Shown here piece by piece: positions 1-5,341 of a stretch of DNA of 7,236 nucleotides. The stretch comes from Pseudomonadota bacterium (GTDB lineage: Bacteria > Pseudomonadota > Alphaproteobacteria > Acetobacterales > Acetobacteraceae). Positions within the stretch are counted from its first letter, which is position 1. Every line of letters starts with the position of its first letter. A program made the position numbers and the translations under genes. Location: assembly GCA_021819535.1 (NCBI GenBank), contig JAKAQU010000146.1, positions 1-7,236 of the forward strand, in the 5' to 3' direction. A model generated the notes under the pieces. The model saw only the letters and a list, made by a program, of their open reading frames with translations. It had not been told where the DNA came from and searched no databases.

Positions 1-624
1 CGCGCGCGCCTGCGCGACGTTTTCCGCAAACCCGTCGATCCCGAGACCGCGCAGATGCGGATAACGCCGCGCGAGCGCCCGCAAATACCAGCCATTGCCG
101 CAGCCGAGATCGACGGCGAGCCCGCCTAGGCCGTCGATTTCGGCGAAAATCGGCACGGCCGGGCTGATCGTGGTCTCGAACACCGGGGCGTAGCTCGCCT
201 CCAGCATCGGGCCGAACCAGGGGAGGATGGTTTCGCGCTCGGCCAGAACCTGCTCGCCGGGGCGGGCACCGTTCGGCATCAGGCCCGCCGCGCGCTCGGC
301 CATGTGCGCCGAGATCATCGCCTGCACCGCAACCGGCATCAGGCTCTCCGGCGCCTCCGGGCGCATCGCTTCGCCGGTCGCGGTGAGGCGGAATTGCCCG
401 CCCTCGGCGTCGAGATAGCCGGTGGCATAGGCGGCATCGCACCAGCGCCGGATATAGGCCTCATCCTTCCCCGCCGCCGCGGCCAGCGCCGCGCTATCGG
501 CCGCGCCAAGCGTCGACAGCGCCTCGAACAGCCGGTTGACGACGCCGATGAACCCGACATGAAGCACCATGGCGCCTTGCGCCTGGGCGCGGAAGCGCGC
601 TTTGAGATCGCTGCTCGTGGTCAT
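1..624 (-). CDS. Class I SAM-dependent methyltransferase with N-terminal winged-helix domain (partial, C-terminus outside window)
   Basis: The minus-strand frame is open from an ATG at 624-622 to the window edge, giving 208 codons with no stop. The start is supported by an AAGGGG Shine-Dalgarno (minus strand, 635-630) with 5 nt spacing. Residues about 45-72 (LAAAAGKDEAYIRRW...GYLD) look like the winged-helix/dimerisation module that precedes the catalytic domain in Rv2258c-like and O-methyltransferase-like enzymes. Residues 171-178 (VDLGCGNG) are the glycine-rich SAM-binding motif I, and the GID ending at D197 fits the acidic ribose-contacting position. The rest of the Rossmann fold and any substrate-determining residues lie beyond position 1. 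The gene is divergent from the sulfotransferase. The substrate cannot be named: sugar or small-molecule methylation is possible given the locus. The methyltransferase fold is secure, the subfamily moderately so. Confidence 0.88.
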   Translation of the reverse strand, partial: MTTSSDLKARFRAQAQGAMVLHVGFIGVVNRLFEALSTLGAADSAALAAAAGKDEAYIRRWCDAAYATGYLDAEGGQFRLTATGEAMRPEAPESLMPVAVQAMISAHMAERAAGLMPNGARPGEQVLAERETILPWFGPMLEASYAPVFETTISPAVPIFAEIDGLGGLAVDLGCGNGWYLRALARRYPHLRGLGIDGFAENVAQARA

Positions 625-783
625 GTTTGCCCCTTGCTGTCACTATTTTGCCGAAACGAGGGATAGAGCCGGAGCCGCATGCCGCGCAACCCGATGCGGC
701 GACATAGGATTGCCTGCGCGGACGGTGCGTGCGATAGCGGTCCTGGCCAGAAATCACGATTTTGTTATTCTCCGGGGAATGTG
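625..783. promoter_or_regulatory. Divergent intergenic region, weak promoter candidates only
   Basis: This 159-bp gap separates the leftward methyltransferase from the rightward sulfotransferase, so it must hold the methyltransferase promoter and probably that of the sulfotransferase. On the plus strand TTGCCT (710-715) and GATAGC (733-738) are 17 nt apart. On the minus strand TTGCGC (689-684) and TATCCC (665-660) are 18 nt apart and would give a leader of about 30 nt. Both are poor matches to the sigma-70 consensus and are offered only as candidates. No clear operator palindrome or terminator was seen. Confidence 0.25.
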
Positions 784-1836
784 ATGTTGGCGGGCGGAGA
801 GGAAGTTTTGGCGGGCGCCGAGCCTGCCCGCGGCATTGCATCATCGCGCCGCGAGGGGATCGATGCGGCACGCGTCGTGCTCCTCTTCGGCCTGCCGCGT
901 TCGGGCACCACTTGGCTCGCCAAGGTGTTCGACAGCCACCCCGACGTTCTTTATCGCCACGAGCCAGACACGGTGCGCCGTGGCACGCATCTGCCGGATT
1001 GGCCCGAGACGCACCCAGCGCCCGAGTTGCTCGCCGCGGCGCGCGCCTATCTCGATCGGCTGCTCGCCACGCGGACGCTGAAGACCTCGGGCTCGCGCCC
1101 GGCATTTCACAAGAATTATCGCGCCTCGCTGGCCGAAACACTGCGCGCCGCGCTGATCCAGGGCTTGCGGGTGATGGAGCGGTTCGGCGGCCAGCACCTC
1201 GCGCGCATTGTGCCGATCCCCGATGCGGTGGCCGCCGGAAAATGGGCCGACATCACCCTCGTCCTCAAATCCGTCAGCTCGCCGACGCGCATCGGGTTGC
1301 TCGCAGAGGCCCTGCCGGGTTGCCGGGTGATCTACACCCTCCGCCATCCCTGCGGGCAGGTGGCGTCGATGCGCCGTGGCGTGCAGCGCGGCCTGTTCGA
1401 GGAAACCCTCGACCTCGACTGGCTGCTCGCCGGCCCCGAGGCCAAGGCGCACGGGATCACCGCCGCTTCCTTCACAGGCTTGCCGTTCCTCGAGCGGCTG
1501 GCCTGGCAATGGGTGCTCCTGAACGAGCGGGCGCTCGCCGATATCGCGCCTCTCCCTATGGCCCGCGTGATACGCCATGCCGATCTCGCCCGCGAACCGC
1601 TGGCGCGGGCCGGCGAACTCCTCGCCTTCGCCGGGCTCTCATGCCCGCCGCAGACCGTCGATTTCATCCGCCGCAGCACCGAGCACAGCGGTAAAGCCGG
1701 CTATTATCAGGTGTTCCGCCATGCCGCCGCCGAGATCGACAAATGGCGACACGAATTGAGCGCCGACGAGCAGGCGCGGATCTGGGCGGTGGCCCGATGC
1801 TCGCCCCTCGCCGATTACTGGCCCGAGATGGGGTGA
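784..1836 (+). CDS. Sulfotransferase family protein (PAPS-dependent)
   Basis: A 350-residue protein of the P-loop sulfotransferase superfamily, which moves a sulfuryl group from 3'-phosphoadenosine-5'-phosphosulfate to a hydroxyl or amine acceptor. Residues 31-44 (VVLLFGLPRSGTTW) are the 5'-phosphosulfate-binding loop. R187 and S195 in LRHPCGQVAS form the R-x7-S pattern of the 3'-phosphate-binding motif. No signal peptide or membrane segment is apparent, so it is probably cytoplasmic. The ATG at 784 was chosen because GGGGA (774-778) lies 5 nt upstream and because the extra 35 codons back to 679 read like non-coding sequence. GTG at 781 is the nearest alternative. It lies 148 bp upstream of the CDP-sugar cassette on the same strand and diverges from the methyltransferase. 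Polysaccharide or glycolipid sulfation is a plausible role inferred from position. The acceptor is unknown. Confidence 0.88.
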   Translation: MLAGGEEVLAGAEPARGIASSRREGIDAARVVLLFGLPRSGTTWLAKVFDSHPDVLYRHEPDTVRRGTHLPDWPETHPAPELLAAARAYLDRLLATRTLKTSGSRPAFHKNYRASLAETLRAALIQGLRVMERFGGQHLARIVPIPDAVAAGKWADITLVLKSVSSPTRIGLLAEALPGCRVIYTLRHPCGQVASMRRGVQRGLFEETLDLDWLLAGPEAKAHGITAASFTGLPFLERLAWQWVLLNERALADIAPLPMARVIRHADLAREPLARAGELLAFAGLSCPPQTVDFIRRSTEHSGKAGYYQVFRHAAAEIDKWRHELSADEQARIWAVARCSPLADYWPEMG

Positions 1837-1870
1837 AAGCGCCCGGCGCTCCCTGGTATCGCCGTTTCAG

Positions 1871-1901
1871 GCCATGCTAAAGGGGGCCATGCTAAAGGGG
1901 G
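1871..1901. repeat. 15-bp tandem direct repeat (two copies)
   Basis: The unit GCCATGCTAAAGGGG occurs at 1871-1885 and again, identical, at 1886-1900, followed by one more matching G at 1901. It lies in the gap between the sulfotransferase and rfbF. It may be a recent slippage duplication, a paired protein-binding site or a doubled promoter element. Each copy also carries an ATG and a purine-rich AAAGGGG, so the first copy could place a ribosome site just before the ATG of the second. The duplication is certain, its function unknown. Confidence 0.85.
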
Positions 1902-1969
1902 ACAAGATAGACTGGCTTGCAACATTGGCCGCCATGACGGATCGGCAGGAGAATCGCCATGCCCAATAA
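1874..1969 (+). CDS. Possible 31-codon small ORF spanning the tandem repeat
   Basis: ATG 1874 opens a frame of 31 codons ending at TAA 1967-1969. Because the repeat period is 15 bp, both copies are read in the same frame and the peptide begins MLKGAMLKGDK. In-frame ATGs also occur at 1889 and 1934. The ATG at 1889 follows AAAGGGGG at a very short distance, which is a poor SD spacing. It overlaps the better-supported mini-ORF at 1959. No family is recognised. It may well be chance, and is kept because it fills most of an otherwise empty leader. Confidence 0.2.
   Translation: MLKGAMLKGDKIDWLATLAAMTDRQENRHAQ
1947..1953 (+). promoter_or_regulatory. Strong Shine-Dalgarno for the leader mini-ORF
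   Basis: AGGAGAA at 1947-1953 is the best ribosome-binding match in the gap. AGGAG is 7 nt upstream of the ATG at 1959, an ideal spacing. It is 33 nt from the rfbF start, too far to serve rfbF directly. Ribosomes loading here would translate the mini-ORF and reach rfbF through the overlapping stop and start. Confidence 0.6.
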
Positions 1970-1988
1970 AAGGCAAAACTTGACATGA
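1959..1988 (+). CDS. Nine-residue leader mini-ORF overlapping the rfbF start
   Basis: ATG 1959 encodes MPNKRQNLT and stops at TGA 1986-1988. That stop overlaps the rfbF initiation codon as ATGA (1985-1988). It is preceded by a well-placed AGGAG (1947-1951). The rfbF start itself has only AAAAGG (1968-1973) at 11 nt, so rfbF translation may depend on termination-reinitiation from this mini-ORF. The peptide shows no run of one amino acid that would suggest classical attenuation. The geometry is seen directly; the coupling role is inference. Confidence 0.45.
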   Translation: MPNKRQNLT

Positions 1989-2755
1989 AAGCAGTAATAC
2001 TCGCAGGCGGTCTCGGCACGAGGCTCGCCGAGGAGACGGAAACCAAGCCAAAACCTATGGTCGAAATCGGTGGCCGGCCTATTCTCTGGCACATCATGAA
2101 AATATATTCGGCGCATGGCATCAATGATTTCGTTATCTGTCTCGGTTATAAAGGCTATGTCATAAAAGAATTCTTCACCAATTATTTTATCCACAGCTCC
2201 GACATCGTCGTTGATCTCAGCCGCAACGCCGTCGAGGTCATTCGCCCAGAGGCCGAGCCTTGGCGCGTCACCCTGGTCGAGACCGGCGAGACCACCGAGA
2301 TCGGCGGCCGCATCCGGCGCATTCTGCCCCATGTCGCCGGCGATGACGCTTTCTGTCTGACCTATGGCGACGGTGTGGCCGATATCGATATCAGCGCTCT
2401 GATCGCGTTTCATCGCGAGGAGGGGCGGCTCTGCACCGTCACCGCGGTGCAGCCGCCCGGCCGCTTCGGTGCCATCCGCAACGAGGGGGCGCGGGTCACC
2501 CGCTTTGCCGAGAAGCCGGTCGGCGATGGCGGCTGGATCAATGGCGGGTTTTTCGTCGTCAACCCGGCGGTCGGGCCCTATATCGCCGGCGATGAGACGG
2601 TCTGGGAGCGCGAACCCCTGGAGCGGCTGGCCGAAGAGGGGCAGCTCTCGGTGCGCTTTCACCACGGTTTCTGGCACCCGATGGACACGCTCCGCGATCG
2701 CCGCCTGCTCGAAGGTCTCTGGGCATCCGGCAAAGCACCCTGGAAGGTTTGGTAG
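1985..2755 (+). CDS. rfbF: Glucose-1-phosphate cytidylyltransferase
   Basis: A 256-residue cytoplasmic nucleotidyltransferase, close to the usual family length of about 257. It catalyses CTP + alpha-D-glucose 1-phosphate to CDP-glucose + diphosphate (EC 2.7.7.33), the entry step to CDP-linked sugars. GGLGTRLAEET (8-18) is the nucleotide-binding signature, followed by KPKPM (21-25). TGETTEIGGRIRR (100-112), YGDG (127-130, with a likely metal-binding Asp129), EKP (176-178), WINGGF (184-189) and FWHPMDTLRD (229-238) follow in family order. This combination separates it from dTDP-glucose (RmlA) and UTP-glucose (GalU) enzymes. The start gives the canonical MKAVILAGGLGTR and overlaps the leader mini-ORF stop. 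Codons about 20-79 are much richer in A+T than the rest of the gene and use ATA, AAA and TTT. It heads the cassette, with the SDR following after 3 bp. Confidence 0.95.
   Translation: MKAVILAGGLGTRLAEETETKPKPMVEIGGRPILWHIMKIYSAHGINDFVICLGYKGYVIKEFFTNYFIHSSDIVVDLSRNAVEVIRPEAEPWRVTLVETGETTEIGGRIRRILPHVAGDDAFCLTYGDGVADIDISALIAFHREEGRLCTVTAVQPPGRFGAIRNEGARVTRFAEKPVGDGGWINGGFFVVNPAVGPYIAGDETVWEREPLERLAEEGQLSVRFHHGFWHPMDTLRDRRLLEGLWASGKAPWKVW
2041..2220. other. Low-GC tract inside rfbF
   Basis: By direct count 2041-2100 is 50% G+C, and 2101-2160 and 2161-2220 are each about 38%. The next 60 bases (2221-2280) are 70%, like most of the window. The leader (1921-1980, about 52%) is also low. The change at about 2220 is abrupt and falls within one intact gene. 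It could mark a recombination junction or an imported 5' segment, or reflect local codon constraint. Confidence 0.6.
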
Positions 2756-2758
2756 GCG

Positions 2759-3820
2759 ATGCGTATTCTGATCACCGGTAATCTCGGCTATGTCGGCTCG
2801 GTTCTCGTCGGCCATCTTCGTCGGGCACTCCCCGAGGCGCGCCTGGTCGGCTATGATGCGGCTTTCTTCGCCCATTGCCTGACGACGCGCGACCCGCTGC
2901 CCGAGCGCCTGTTGGAGCGCCAGCATTTCGGCGATGTGCGTGATCTGCCCGCCGATCTGCTCGAGGGGGTCGATGCCGTCGTCCATCTCGCCGCGGTCTC
3001 CAACGACCCGATGGGGAATCGTTTCGAGGAAGTGACGGACGCGATCAACCACCGCGCCAGCCTCCGGCTTGCCGAGATGGCGGCGGCGCGCGGCGTCGGG
3101 CACTTCGTGTTCGCCTCCTCGTGCAGCGTCTATGGTCTGGCGGACGCGACGCCGCGACGCGAGAATGATGCGCTCAACCCGCTCACCGCCTATGCGCGCT
3201 CGAAAATCGCGACCGAGGAGGGGCTGCGCCAGGCCGATCTCGGAGAGATGGTGACGACGTCGCTCCGTTTCGCGACCGCCTGCGGATTTTCGCCCCGGCT
3301 CCGGCTCGATCTCGTGCTCAATGATTTCGTCGCCGCCGCCCTCGCCGCGCGCCGCATCAGCGTGCTCTCCGATGGCTCGCCCTGGCGGCCGCTGATCGAT
3401 GTCGCCGATATGGCGCGCGCCATCGAATGGGCGCTCACCCGGCCGGAGACGGCGGGCGGGCGCCTTCTTGCCGTCAATGCCGGCTCGGATGGGTGGAATT
3501 ATCAGGTGCGCGATCTCGCGCACGCGGTTGCCGAGGCGGTCGCGGGGACCGAGGTTTCGATCAACCGCGCGGCCCCCCCCGATCAGCGTTCCTATCGCGT
3601 CGATTTCGGCCTGTTTCGCGAACTCGCCCCCGCCCACCAGCCGCGGATGACGCTCCCGCGATCGATCGCCGGGTTGCGCGACGGGCTCGCCGCGATCGCC
3701 TTCGCCGATGCCGAGTTTCGCGCCTCCCCCCTGATGCGGCTCAAGGTTCTCGATCGGTTGACGGAGGAGGGCGCGCTCGGCAACGATCTCCGCTGGCGTG
3801 AGGGGGGTAAGGCACCATGA
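2759..3820 (+). CDS. Extended SDR, NAD-dependent sugar-nucleotide epimerase/dehydratase
   Basis: A 353-residue extended short-chain dehydrogenase/reductase, probably acting on a CDP-sugar. TGNLGYVGS (6-14) is the GxxGxxG dinucleotide motif. D33 at the end of the second strand favours NAD(H). GDVRD (58-62), HLAAVSNDP (76-84) and SSCSVYG (120-126) follow, and Y145-x3-K149 is the catalytic pair. LRFATACGFSPRLRLD (169-184) and WRPLIDV (209-215) resemble the substrate-binding half of SDRs annotated only as epimerase/dehydratase that occur in nucleotide-sugar clusters. It lacks the GHTGFKGSW motif typical of CDP-glucose 4,6-dehydratase (RfbG), so that name is not given. It starts 3 bp after the rfbF stop and its own stop overlaps the next start as ATGA. 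Epimerase, dehydratase or 4-reductase activity are all possible. Confidence 0.9.
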   Translation: MRILITGNLGYVGSVLVGHLRRALPEARLVGYDAAFFAHCLTTRDPLPERLLERQHFGDVRDLPADLLEGVDAVVHLAAVSNDPMGNRFEEVTDAINHRASLRLAEMAAARGVGHFVFASSCSVYGLADATPRRENDALNPLTAYARSKIATEEGLRQADLGEMVTTSLRFATACGFSPRLRLDLVLNDFVAAALAARRISVLSDGSPWRPLIDVADMARAIEWALTRPETAGGRLLAVNAGSDGWNYQVRDLAHAVAEAVAGTEVSINRAAPPDQRSYRVDFGLFRELAPAHQPRMTLPRSIAGLRDGLAAIAFADAEFRASPLMRLKVLDRLTEEGALGNDLRWREGGKAP

Positions 3821-4383
3821 TTTTCCACGAAACCCCGGTCGAGGGTTGCCGGCTGATCGAGCTTGAAAAGCGCGGTGACGCGCGCGGGTTTTTCGCCCGC
3901 GTTTTCTGCGAGCGGGAATTTGCCGCAGCCGGGCTTGAGACCCGCTTCGTGCAGGCGAATAACTCGCTCACCGCCGAGGCGGGAACGCTGCGCGGCCTCC
4001 ATTACCAATTGCCGCCGGCCGCCGAGGTCAAGCTGGTGCGGGCGATCCGCGGCGCGCTCTGGGATGTGGTGCTCGATCTCCGCCCCGATAGCCCGAGCTT
4101 CGGGCGCTGGTTCGGCGCCGAACTCTCGGCCGAGAACCGGCGCATGATGCTTGTGCCGCGCGGCTGTGCTCACGCTTTCGTGACGCTGGCCAACGATACC
4201 GAAGCGCTCTATTTCGTCAGTGCGTTCTACGCCCCGGAGGAGGAGCGCGGCGTGCGCTGGAACGACCCGCGCTTTGCCATCGGGTGGCCGCGCCCGCCGA
4301 CGACGATCTCCGACAAGGATGCCGCCTGGCCCGATTTCGACCCCGCGTTTCATGGGGTCGAGCGGTTGCGGGGGGTGCGGTGA
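3817..4383 (+). CDS. dTDP-4-dehydrorhamnose 3,5-epimerase family protein (RmlC-like cupin)
   Basis: A 188-residue cupin, the usual RmlC length. The family epimerises C3 and/or C5 of 4-keto-6-deoxy nucleotide sugars. DARGFF (21-26), QANNSL (46-51), GTLRGLHYQ (56-64, catalytic His62), K72, GALWDVVLDLR (79-89), PRGCAHAF (114-121), Y132, Y138 and ISDKD (164-168) match the family in order, so the His, Lys and Tyr active-site residues are kept. Lying behind rfbF, with no rmlA, rmlB or rmlD in view, it probably acts on a CDP-linked rather than dTDP-linked 4-keto sugar. Its presence argues that a 4-keto-6-deoxy intermediate exists. ATG 3817 overlaps the upstream stop, with AAGG at 3809-3812. The next gene overlaps its stop as GTGA. 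Whether it is a 3,5-, 3- or 5-epimerase cannot be read from the sequence. Confidence 0.92.
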   Translation: MIFHETPVEGCRLIELEKRGDARGFFARVFCEREFAAAGLETRFVQANNSLTAEAGTLRGLHYQLPPAAEVKLVRAIRGALWDVVLDLRPDSPSFGRWFGAELSAENRRMMLVPRGCAHAFVTLANDTEALYFVSAFYAPEEERGVRWNDPRFAIGWPRPPTTISDKDAAWPDFDPAFHGVERLRGVR

Positions 4384-5315
4384 GGGTTCTCCTCACCGGC
4401 GCCTCCTCGTTCACCGGCACCTGGTTCGCGCGCGCGCTGGCGGCGGCCGGGCATGAGGTGGTGGCGCCGCTCCGGGGGTCGCCCGCCGGCTATGAGGGCG
4501 TGCGCGCCGAGCGGGTGCGGCAACTGGCCGGGGTCGCGCGCCTCATTCCCGAATGCCCTTTCGGCTCGGCGTCGTTTCAGGCGCTGATCGCGGCCGAGGA
4601 TTTCGATCTCCTCTGCCACCATGCCGCCGAGGTCGGCGATTACCGCAGCCCCGATTTCGACGTCGCCGCAGCACTCGCCGCCAATACCCGCGCGCTCCGC
4701 CCCTTATTGGCGACGATGGGCGGGCGCGGGCTCAAGGGCGTCGTCCTCACCGGCTCGGTCTTTGCCCAGGATGAAGGCGCGGGGGGCGAGGGCGCCGGCG
4801 AGGCGCCACTCCGCGCCTTTTCGCCCTATGGTCTCTCGAAGGGGCTGACGCGCGAGGTCTTCCGCTACTGGTGCGGCGCGGCCGGCATCCCGCTCGGCCA
4901 TTTCGTCATCGCCAATCCCTTCGGGCCGCTGGAGGAGCCGCGTTTCTGCGCCTATCTCTTCCGCACCTGGCGCGCGGGCAAAACCGCCGAGGTGCGCACG
5001 CCCCGCTATGTGCGCGACAATGTTCCGGTCCGCGCCCTCGCCGAGGCCTATGCCGGTTTCGCCGCGCGCCTCGCGGGGGGTGTCGGCGAGATACGCCTCG
5101 GCCCGAGTTTCTATGTCGAGACGCAAGGCGCCTTCGCCGAACGCCTCGCGCGCGAGGTGCGGGCGCGGAGCACGCTCGCCTGTGCCCTCGCATTCGCCGA
5201 GCAGACCGATTTTTCCGAGCCGATGAGCCGCATCAATCTCGACCCGCTCCGCCTCTCCGCCGCCGCCGAGGCGGCACTCTGGGATGAGTATATCGGAGCG
5301 GCGCTGGAATCCTGA
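4380..5315 (+). CDS. NAD(P)-dependent SDR, sugar-nucleotide reductase/dehydratase-like
   Basis: A 311-residue extended SDR, at the short end for the group. The N-terminus MRVLLTGASSFTG puts the Rossmann motif at 7-13, but the middle glycine is serine (G7-x2-S10-x2-G13). CHHAAEVGDYRS (79-90), TGSVF with S126, and Y150-GLS-K154 supply the Ser-Tyr-Lys catalytic set. The C-terminal half carries the substrate lid. GTG 4380 was chosen because it places the Rossmann strand at residue 2, overlaps the epimerase stop as GTGA, and follows GGGGGG (4370-4375) by 4 nt. The in-frame ATG at 4284 would add 32 residues read from inside the epimerase gene and is unlikely. By position it may be the 4-ketoreductase finishing the CDP-sugar, or the missing 4,6-dehydratase. 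The SDR fold is firm, the reaction is open. Confidence 0.88.
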   Translation: MRVLLTGASSFTGTWFARALAAAGHEVVAPLRGSPAGYEGVRAERVRQLAGVARLIPECPFGSASFQALIAAEDFDLLCHHAAEVGDYRSPDFDVAAALAANTRALRPLLATMGGRGLKGVVLTGSVFAQDEGAGGEGAGEAPLRAFSPYGLSKGLTREVFRYWCGAAGIPLGHFVIANPFGPLEEPRFCAYLFRTWRAGKTAEVRTPRYVRDNVPVRALAEAYAGFAARLAGGVGEIRLGPSFYVETQGAFAERLAREVRARSTLACALAFAEQTDFSEPMSRINLDPLRLSAAAEAALWDEYIGAALES

Positions 5316-5341
5316 CAGGCAAGAGGGCATAAAACAAGAAA

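Noticed and set aside
679..783. Upstream ATG at 679 as the sulfotransferase start
   Set aside because: The added 35 residues look like translated intergenic DNA, and GGGGA lies 5 nt before the ATG at 784.
762..1694. 310-codon plus-strand frame overlapping the sulfotransferase
   Set aside because: It has no motifs and a very arginine- and alanine-rich composition. The frame of the sulfotransferase carries both PAPS-binding motifs.
1838..1850. Short inverted repeat AGCGCCCGGCGCT just after the sulfotransferase stop, as a terminator
   Set aside because: The stem is only 5 bp with a 3-nt loop, and no T-run follows. It is too weak to call.
1892..3637. 581-codon open frame on the minus strand across rfbF and the first SDR
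   Set aside because: It is antisense to two genes with full family motifs. Its translation is rich in R, G, D and A with no recognisable motif, as expected for stop-poor complementary frames in high-GC DNA.
4284..4379. ATG 4284 as the start of the second SDR
   Set aside because: It would overlap the epimerase gene by 100 bp and place 32 non-SDR residues before the Rossmann motif. GTG 4380 gives the normal N-terminus and a GTGA overlap.
5316..5341. Terminator or promoter between the second SDR and the repeat gene
   Set aside because: The 26-bp gap has no hairpin with a T-run and no room for a separate promoter that I can support. Read-through seems more likely.
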